DNA from: Candidatus Methanosuratincola sp.
GTDB taxonomy: Archaea; Thermoproteota; Methanomethylicia; Methanomethylicales; Methanomethylicaceae
DNA length: 10,376 bases
Reading direction: 5' to 3'
Assembly: GCA_029907755.1 (NCBI GenBank)
Contig: JARYLH010000048.1
Span: 1-10,376, forward strand
The position numbers and the translations under genes are program-made. Under the pieces are notes generated by a model that saw only the letters and a program-made list of their open reading frames with translations, did no database searches and had not been told where the DNA came from. This document shows, piece by piece, positions 6,291 to 10,376 of this stretch (position 1 is the first letter of the stretch; every line of letters begins with the position of its first letter).

Positions 6291-7051
6291 CAGCCTTTCC
6301 TCCCAGAAACGATATATCCTGTGTGACCTACCATTATCATGTCCGGTCTAGTCTCATTTGCCTTGACCTTGTACGTCCGCATTAGTAATTCTAATGCCTT
6401 TACTGCCAAAAAACCTTTACTACGCATTTCTTCCACAGTCTTCTCGACTTGGTTTATTGTTGGGCTGAAGCTAACCAGCCTGCCTCCTGTTCTCAGGGCG
6501 TCGCGAGCCAGGCCTACTACCTGCCAAGGCGTTGCCATGTCTAAGATAACTGCATCGACATCTCTTTCATCTATGCCTTCGTTGATGTCCTTCAGCTTCA
6601 TCTCAACATTCTTTGACAGTCCCATTCTTTCAAGATTCCTTCGTGCTATCCTTTGGAAATCCTCCCTCGCTTCATAGGTGTACACCATTCCATTTGGCTG
6701 TACATGCGTGACCAGGTAGCTCGTTAGCGACCCGCTCCCAGTTCCACATTCGACAACCCTAGATCCCGGTCTCACGTTGGCCAAGAGAGTGATGAGCGCT
6801 ATGTCCTTTGGGTATATGATCTGCGTCTTTCTGGAGACCCTTTCGAGGTGGTCCAAGTAGTCCACCGGCATCGCCTTCATGGGGAGCCCCAGCGTGGTCT
6901 TTAGTTCGGTCCCATACTCTTTCCCAATCAGCTCTCCCAGATCGACGATCCCCTTATGAGTGTGGAATTTTTTACCGCTTCCTACGGATACAATCCAACT
7001 CTTCTTTTCGTTGACGTAAAGCAGTATCTCCTGCCCTTCTTCAATCGTCAT
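6290..7051 (-). CDS. trmI: tRNA (adenine-N1)-methyltransferase, TrmI family (m1A57/58)
   Basis: A class I SAM-dependent methyltransferase of 253 residues that modifies the T-loop adenines of tRNA; archaeal TrmI enzymes act at A58 and often A57. A small N-terminal beta domain includes KKFHTHKGIVDLGELIG (27-43). The linker QIIYPKDIALI (77-87) is characteristic. The SAM-binding motif I is VVECGTGSGSLT (99-110), followed by the acidic VYTYEARED (123-131). LDMATPW (170-176) holds Asp171, the likely catalytic Asp of the usual DLPxPW motif, here with Met-Ala replacing Leu-Pro. RPDMIMVGHTGYIVSGR (235-251) is the family's C-terminal strand. The start at 7051 fits the family N-terminus (acidic MTIEEGQEILL); an in-frame ATG at 7078 adds nine residues and precedes the likely transcription start. 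It heads a unit with atpH and atpC, overlapping atpH by one base. Confidence 0.92.
   Translation of the reverse strand: MTIEEGQEILLYVNEKKSWIVSVGSGKKFHTHKGIVDLGELIGKEYGTELKTTLGLPMKAMPVDYLDHLERVSRKTQIIYPKDIALITLLANVRPGSRVVECGTGSGSLTSYLVTHVQPNGMVYTYEAREDFQRIARRNLERMGLSKNVEMKLKDINEGIDERDVDAVILDMATPWQVVGLARDALRTGGRLVSFSPTINQVEKTVEEMRSKGFLAVKALELLMRTYKVKANETRPDMIMVGHTGYIVSGRKG
6299..6303 (-). promoter_or_regulatory. Ribosome-binding site of atpH
   Basis: GGAGG on the - strand, within the last codons of trmI (encoding part of Gly-Arg-Lys-Gly), lies 8 bases before the ATG at 6290. It fixes the atpH start and its overlap with the trmI stop. Confidence 0.7.
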
Positions 7052-7090
7052 GCTGGACCAACCTTCAACCACTTGCATCTAACTGCCTAA

Positions 7091-7101
7091 TCATATTAAT
7101 G
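7091..7101 (-). promoter_or_regulatory. Probable TATA region of the trmI-atpH-atpC unit
   Basis: On the - strand CATTAATATGA is the most TATA-like stretch upstream of trmI. A start about 25 bases downstream falls near 7070, after the ATG at 7078 and about 20 bases before the ATG at 7051. That agrees with the shorter trmI start. The match to the archaeal box is loose. Confidence 0.4.
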
Positions 7102-7173
7102 TTATGAGATCTGGTCTTTGGCAATCCTTCAGAATCGAAGCTTAAGGGATGCGATCAGTTATTTTTGAGCATG

Positions 7174-7183
7174 TTTTTTATAG
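7174..7183 (+). promoter_or_regulatory. Probable TATA box of the acylphosphatase gene
   Basis: TTTTTTATAG lies about 40 bases before the TTG start at 7221. A start 25 bases downstream (around 7205) would leave a leader of about 15 bases that includes the GGGTG ribosome-binding site (7210-7214). The 7052-7220 gap otherwise holds only the divergent trmI promoter region. Confidence 0.5.
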
Positions 7184-7220
7184 TATTTCCGTCATACTTT
7201 GATACAACAGGGTGTGTTTT

Positions 7221-7496
7221 TTGACAGCACGCGTCAAGATCAAGGTTACGGGCTTGGTGCAAGGAGTGGGCTATAGATACTACACATATCGCATAGCAAG
7301 GGGGCTGGCTCTTAAAGGATACGTCAGGAACCAGAAGGATGGTAGCGTTGAGGTCTTGGCCGAAGGAGACAAGGAGAAGCTGATGGACCTGATATCGGAG
7401 CTAAGGATCGGGCCGCCCAGCTCCAAGGTAGACAACCTTTCCATCGAGTGGCAAGACAGCAAGAACGAATTCTCTGACTTCAAGATACTGAAATAA
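7221..7496 (+). CDS. acyP: Acylphosphatase
   Basis: A 91-residue protein, the standard length of this small alpha/beta enzyme, which hydrolyses acyl phosphates such as carbamoyl phosphate or 1,3-bisphosphoglycerate in the cytoplasm. The phosphate-binding loop GLVQGVGYRYYTYRIA (11-26) contains catalytic Arg19, and GYVRNQKDGSVEVLAEG (33-49) contains catalytic Asn37. The 18-residue Arg-Asn separation equals that of the human enzyme (Arg23 and Asn41). TTG at 7221 is chosen because it gives the family-like N-terminus MTARVKIKVTG and has AGGGTG six bases upstream. The in-frame GTG at 7212 adds three residues but lies within that site. It stands alone, divergent from trmI and convergent with the regulator gene. 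The physiological substrate cannot be read from the sequence. Confidence 0.95.
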   Translation: MTARVKIKVTGLVQGVGYRYYTYRIARGLALKGYVRNQKDGSVEVLAEGDKEKLMDLISELRIGPPSSKVDNLSIEWQDSKNEFSDFKILK

Positions 7497-7508
7497 TTTT
7501 TCCATTTT
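7497..7508 (+). terminator. T-rich terminator after the acylphosphatase gene
   Basis: TTTTTCCATTTT follows the TAA directly. Two T-runs with no hairpin fit archaeal termination. It lies in the 35-base gap between two convergent genes. Confidence 0.5.
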
Positions 7509-7531
7509 GAGGTCAAATCGGAGGGCTGTAG

Positions 7532-7981
7532 TCATACGTCCAGAGACGGATCGAATTTATGCCTCTTGTAAATCATTGATGATGCTACCCTCACTACGCC
7601 TTTAATCTTGTAGATGCTCTCGGCGAAATTCTGCATCTCGTCAATGTTGCTGAAACTCGCATGAACGAAAATGGTGGGGGCGCCCACCTTCTCGTAGACC
7701 TTGGTGACTTCCTCGCATGCAGAAATCCTCCCCACCACCTCGGAAAATTCATTCGTATTCGTCTCGACCTCAAAAATCGCTGAGACATCCTTTCCTATCA
7801 GTCTCGAGTCGGCAAGCGCAAAAAACCCCTTGATGTATCCTCTCTTCACCAGCTTGCTTACCCTGTCCCTAACCGCAACATTCGATAGCCCAACAATGGA
7901 GGCAAGTTTCCTGTATGATGCCCTTCCGTCCTTCCTTAGCGCTTCGATTATCCTCAGGTCATAATCGTCTATTTGTCTCAT
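7532..7981 (-). CDS. Lrp/AsnC-family transcriptional regulator
   Basis: A 149-residue protein of normal family length. The N-terminal winged helix-turn-helix covers about residues 4-50 (IDDYDLRIIEALRKDGRASY, then KLASIVGLSNVAVRDRVSKL, RGYIKGF). The C-terminal RAM-type effector and oligomerisation domain covers about 62-145 (IFEVETN, EVTKVYEKVGAPTIFVHASF, IKGVVRVASSMI). Such proteins act as dimers to octamers on DNA and often sense amino acids; the effector here is unknown. ATG 7981 opens directly with the Ile-Asp-x-x-Asp-x-x-Ile motif that starts most family members. A weak AAGG lies upstream. It is divergent from ppsA across a 231-base gap with AT-rich palindromes, so autoregulation is plausible and control of ppsA possible; both are inference. 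Paralogues are numerous in archaea, so no specific symbol is given. Confidence 0.93.
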   Translation of the reverse strand: MRQIDDYDLRIIEALRKDGRASYRKLASIVGLSNVAVRDRVSKLVKRGYIKGFFALADSRLIGKDVSAIFEVETNTNEFSEVVGRISACEEVTKVYEKVGAPTIFVHASFSNIDEMQNFAESIYKIKGVVRVASSMIYKRHKFDPSLDV

Positions 7982-8009
7982 AGACCATGCCTTAATATAT
8001 TGAAGTTAT

Positions 8010-8029
8010 ATTGCTATAAATATAGCGAT
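8010..8029. promoter_or_regulatory. Symmetric TATA-like box and inverted repeat upstream of the Lrp-type gene
   Basis: GCTATA-AA-TATAGC (8013-8026) is an inverted repeat with 6-base arms and a 2-base centre; the flanks at 8010/8029 and 8011/8028 also pair. It contains a TATA-like core on both strands. On the - strand a start about 25 bases away, near 7995, would give the regulator gene a 13-base leader. AT-rich palindromes of about 15 bases are typical Lrp targets, so the site could be promoter and operator at once. Confidence 0.45.
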
Positions 8030-8037
8030 TAATTAAT
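8028..8037. repeat. Perfect 10-base AT palindrome
   Basis: ATTAATTAAT lies next to the symmetric TATA box. It may be a second regulator half-site cluster or simply low-complexity promoter DNA. Confidence 0.4.
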
Positions 8038-8107
8038 ATAAGCATGTTGGCGAGCTTCTTATTGATTGCAAACCATGGCAGCAAAGACCAAACTTTTTGG
8101 GCAATCT

Positions 8108-8117
8108 CATGCGCATG
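8108..8117. repeat. Perfect 10-base palindrome upstream of ppsA
   Basis: CATGCGCATG is fully self-complementary and stands out from the AT-rich surroundings. It lies about 50-60 bases upstream of the likely ppsA TATA box, a position open to an activator. No known regulator is assigned. Confidence 0.35.
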
Positions 8118-8163
8118 TCTTATAATCCTCCCTCAAAATCTGAAGTTCTGCTGCATTCTGACC

Positions 8164-8176
8164 AAAAATATTAATA
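8164..8176 (+). promoter_or_regulatory. Probable TATA region of ppsA
   Basis: AAAAATATTAATA is centred near 8170. A start about 25 bases on (near 8195) would give an 18-base leader carrying AAGGTG (8201-8206), which lies 6 bases before the ATG at 8213. It fits the usual archaeal layout, but the box is only an AT-rich match. Confidence 0.45.
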
Positions 8177-8212
8177 GTGATGCACGTCCCTAATCGATTT
8201 AAGGTGCTGTCG

Positions 8213-10376
8213 ATGGTTGGTTCTAGATCATCGTACATAATCTTTTTCGACTCATTGAAGAAGGATGACATCCCTCTTGTTGGTGGTAAGTGCGCAAATC
8301 TAGGTGAACTCATATCTTTTGGCGTGCCTGTCCCTCCTGGGTTTGCAATAACGGCTGAGGCGTACAAGCTGCACATAAACAGGAACAACCTCCGAGAGAG
8401 GATAAATGAGGTCCTCTCCAGGATGGATGTCTCTGACAGCGACTCCTTGGAATCCTCGTCCAGAGAAATCAGGTCAATAATCGAGTCTGCGCCACTGCCG
8501 GACGAGCTGGCAGACGAGATTGTTGAGGCTTACCAGAAGCTGGGGAGCATGCTGAGGGTCAAGGATCCTCCAGTCGCGGTCAGGAGCAGCGCCACGGCAG
8601 AAGACCTGCCAGGAGCCAGCTTCGCGGGGCAGCAGGAAACCTACCTTTTCGTTTCTGGGAAGGATCCGCTCCTCAAATATGTCATAAAATGCTTCTCATC
8701 ACTGTTCACCCCGAGGGCGATCGCCTACAGAAAGGAGAAGGGCTTCGACGATATGAAGGTTTACCTTAGCGTCGCAGTGCAGAAAATGGTCAATAGCGAA
8801 TCCTCGGGGGTCATGTTCACCTTGGATCCGACCACAGGGAACCGCGATGTGGTTCTCATTGAGGGCACCTGGGGGATCGGTGAGATGATAGTCCAGGGCA
8901 AGGTGAGCCCGGATGAATGGACGGTCGACAAGAAGACGATGAAGATAATCGAAAGGAACATTTCGAAGAAGGAGATGATGGCAATACGTTCTCCTTCTGA
9001 CAGCGGCGAGGGCTTCCTAAAGGAGGTCCCGGTTCCGCAAGACCGTGTTGAGGCACCGTGCATCTCTGACGACCAGGTTCTCGAGCTCGCAAAGTTCGCG
9101 GTCGATATAGAGAAGCACTACGGGATGGGGATGGACATAGAGTGGGCGCTCGACTCTGAAGAAAAGAAGCTGTACATAGTCCAGGCAAGGCCCGAGACTG
9201 TGTGGTCGATGAAGCAGGAGACCAAGCCTGAAGGAAAAAAGATGGACCAGATGGACAGCGGGGTCAAGCGCCTCTTGAGGGGCGTGCCTGCATCTCCTGG
9301 GCTAGTGTCGGGAAAGGCGCACGTGATAATGGACACGAAGCATATCAGGGAGTTCCAGGCAGGCGAGATACTGGTCACCGAGATGACGTCCCCGGACTGG
9401 GCTCCTGCCATGCGGAAGGCTCTTGCGATAATCACCGACAGCGGAGGCAAGACGTGCCACGCAGCCATAGTTAGCAGGGAGTTGGGCATTCCATGCATCG
9501 TTGGTACCAAGGATGCGACAAAGATACTTAAAACAGGGCAGGTGATAACGGTCGACGCCACCCACGGGGTGGTCTATGAAGGGGACTTGATCGGTCCTGA
9601 GGAAAAGAAGCCCGTGGTTCCCACCAAAGCGGCGCTTAGCGTCGAGTCTTACTACCCGACCGCAACCAAGATATACATGAACCTGGGGGAGCCGGGCATG
9701 ATCGACAAGTACCGCGATCTGCCGTTCGATGGGATAGGGCTGATGCGCGTTGAATTCATAATCGCCGATGTCATAGGGGAACACCCTCTCCACCTGATAG
9801 AGACAAAGCAGGATGAGGTATTCATTGACAAACTCGCGACTGGAATCTCAAAGGTCGCGAGGGAGATACACCCGAGGCCGCTCGTGGTAAGGTTCAGCGA
9901 CTTTAAGACAAACGAGTACCGCCAGCTTGTGGGAGGCGACAGGTTCGAGCCACAGGAGGCAAATCCGATGATAGGATGGAGGGGCGTCAGCCGCTACGTT
10001 TCAGAGATTTACTCTCCTGCCTTCAGGCTAGAGTGTAAGGCGATCAAACGCGTGAGGGATGAGTGGGGCCTGAAGAACGTCTGGGTGATGTTGCCATTCG
10101 TGAGAACGACGTGGGAAGTCGAGTCCTGCCTGCAGATAATGAAGGAAGAGGGTCTGCAGAGGGATCGCGACTTCAAGGTATGGCTCATGGCTGAGATCCC
10201 ATCGATAATTTTCATGGCTGACGAGTTCTCGAGGCTCTGCGACGGGTTCAGCGTCGGGAGCAACGACCTTACGCAGCTCATCCTTGGCGTCGACAGGGAC
10301 TCGCCAATACTCCCTGCACAGGACTCAAGGTACTTCGATGAGAGGGATCCGGCCGTAATCAGGGCTATAACGCATT
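8213..10376 (+). CDS. ppsA: Phosphoenolpyruvate synthase (pyruvate, water dikinase), 3' end outside window
   Basis: Converts pyruvate, ATP and water to PEP, AMP and phosphate, the entry step of gluconeogenesis. 721 residues are visible without a frameshift; E. coli PpsA has 792. N-terminal ATP-grasp domain: GGKCANLGEL near the start, VAVRSSATAEDLPGASFAGQ with Arg124 in the ATP site, SGVMFTLDP, and IVQARPET at its end. The swivelling phosphohistidine domain has GVPASPGLVSGKAHV and GGKTCHAAIVSRELGIPCIV with the phosphorylated His416. The PEP/pyruvate barrel has DGIGLMRVEF (Arg512), VVRFSDFKTNEYRQL, NPMIGWRGVSRY and FSVGSNDLTQLILGVDRDS (Asn684-Asp685). The C-terminal catalytic Cys lies past the edge. 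The start ATG has AAGGTG upstream. Pyruvate phosphate dikinase is less likely given the PPS-type barrel motifs. The gene diverges from the Lrp-type regulator. Confidence 0.97.
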   Translation, partial: MVGSRSSYIIFFDSLKKDDIPLVGGKCANLGELISFGVPVPPGFAITAEAYKLHINRNNLRERINEVLSRMDVSDSDSLESSSREIRSIIESAPLPDELADEIVEAYQKLGSMLRVKDPPVAVRSSATAEDLPGASFAGQQETYLFVSGKDPLLKYVIKCFSSLFTPRAIAYRKEKGFDDMKVYLSVAVQKMVNSESSGVMFTLDPTTGNRDVVLIEGTWGIGEMIVQGKVSPDEWTVDKKTMKIIERNISKKEMMAIRSPSDSGEGFLKEVPVPQDRVEAPCISDDQVLELAKFAVDIEKHYGMGMDIEWALDSEEKKLYIVQARPETVWSMKQETKPEGKKMDQMDSGVKRLLRGVPASPGLVSGKAHVIMDTKHIREFQAGEILVTEMTSPDWAPAMRKALAIITDSGGKTCHAAIVSRELGIPCIVGTKDATKILKTGQVITVDATHGVVYEGDLIGPEEKKPVVPTKAALSVESYYPTATKIYMNLGEPGMIDKYRDLPFDGIGLMRVEFIIADVIGEHPLHLIETKQDEVFIDKLATGISKVAREIHPRPLVVRFSDFKTNEYRQLVGGDRFEPQEANPMIGWRGVSRYVSEIYSPAFRLECKAIKRVRDEWGLKNVWVMLPFVRTTWEVESCLQIMKEEGLQRDRDFKVWLMAEIPSIIFMADEFSRLCDGFSVGSNDLTQLILGVDRDSPILPAQDSRYFDERDPAVIRAITH

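Larger units (their letters stand above)
8044..8193 (+). other. Short open frame of 49 codons in the lrp-ppsA gap, coding status doubtful
   Basis: ATG at 8044 to TAA at 8191-8193 encodes 49 residues beginning MLASFLLIANHGSKDQ, with four Cys and no recognised motif. No ribosome-binding site precedes it. It could only be a leaderless gene: the TATA-like centre at about 8020 is 24 bases before its ATG, which is the right distance. Codon choice and composition look unlike the neighbours, so chance is more likely. If untranslated, the stretch 8044-8160 holds nothing else I recognise apart from a 10-base palindrome. Confidence 0.12.

Noticed and set aside
5977..6351. A Ser/Phe-rich 124-codon + strand frame opposite atpH
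   Set aside because: The Ser/Ala/Phe repetition is the reverse complement of Glu/Ala/Lys codons in the coiled coil; it is a composition artefact.
7982..8212. A small RNA such as a C/D box RNA or tRNA in the lrp-ppsA gap
   Set aside because: GTGATGC near 8177 only approximates a C box and no properly placed D box follows; no tRNA-like fold is seen.
8107..8388. A 93-codon - strand frame crossing the ppsA start
   Set aside because: It covers the ppsA promoter, ribosome-binding site and N-terminal domain and resembles nothing known; ppsA on the other strand is certain.
9118..9793. Long - strand frames (147 and 163 codons) inside ppsA
   Set aside because: They are opposite the phosphohistidine domain with its conserved TCHA motif; the encoded proteins look like antisense translations.
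1..10376. Mobile element, CRISPR array, or defence system
   Set aside because: No transposase or integrase motifs, regularly spaced direct repeats or defence-type domains were seen; all long genes are core metabolic or housekeeping families.

Overview
This is an archaeal chromosome segment dominated by the A-type (A1Ao, archaeal/V-like) ATP synthase. The signs of Archaea are the A/B/D/I/C/H/K subunit set, a TrmI-type tRNA m1A methyltransferase, AT-rich TATA-box promoters and GGAGGT ribosome-binding sites. The gene order A-B-D-(small charged protein)-K matches the Sulfolobus ATPase operon as I recall it, which points to the TACK/Thermoproteota side of the Archaea. I cannot name a genus or class.

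Layout. Bases 1-5035 (+ strand) are a tight gene train: the C-terminal part of catalytic subunit A, nucleotide-binding subunit B, central-stalk subunit D, a 54-residue charged protein in the position of the Sulfolobus epsilon chain, the proteolipid subunit K (c-ring) and the large membrane subunit I (a). Junctions overlap or nearly touch (TGATG, 8-base and TTGA overlaps), which suggests translational coupling. On the - strand, read from 7051 down to 5025, lies a second train: tRNA m1A58 methyltransferase (trmI), subunit H and subunit C. It converges on the first, and the last 11 bases of atpI and atpC overlap tail to tail. The ATP synthase is therefore split over two convergent transcription units, one of which opens with a tRNA-modification gene. 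Subunits E and F are not in the window and could lie upstream of atpA.

Bases 7221-7981 hold an acylphosphatase (+) and an Lrp/AsnC-family regulator (-), convergent and 35 bases apart. A 231-base intergenic stretch with AT-rich palindromes then separates the regulator from a divergent phosphoenolpyruvate synthase gene (8213 to beyond the right edge, 721 residues visible), a gluconeogenic enzyme.

Functionally the window is mostly core energy metabolism: ATP synthesis from an ion gradient and ATP-dependent PEP formation, plus one RNA-modification enzyme. I found no mobile element, CRISPR, tRNA, rRNA or defence system. The points most worth a second look are the small epsilon-like subunit, the leader-bearing proteolipid that lacks two Na+-ligand side chains, a possible private promoter for the proteolipid gene, the split convergent operon, and the symmetric TATA/palindrome between lrp and ppsA.
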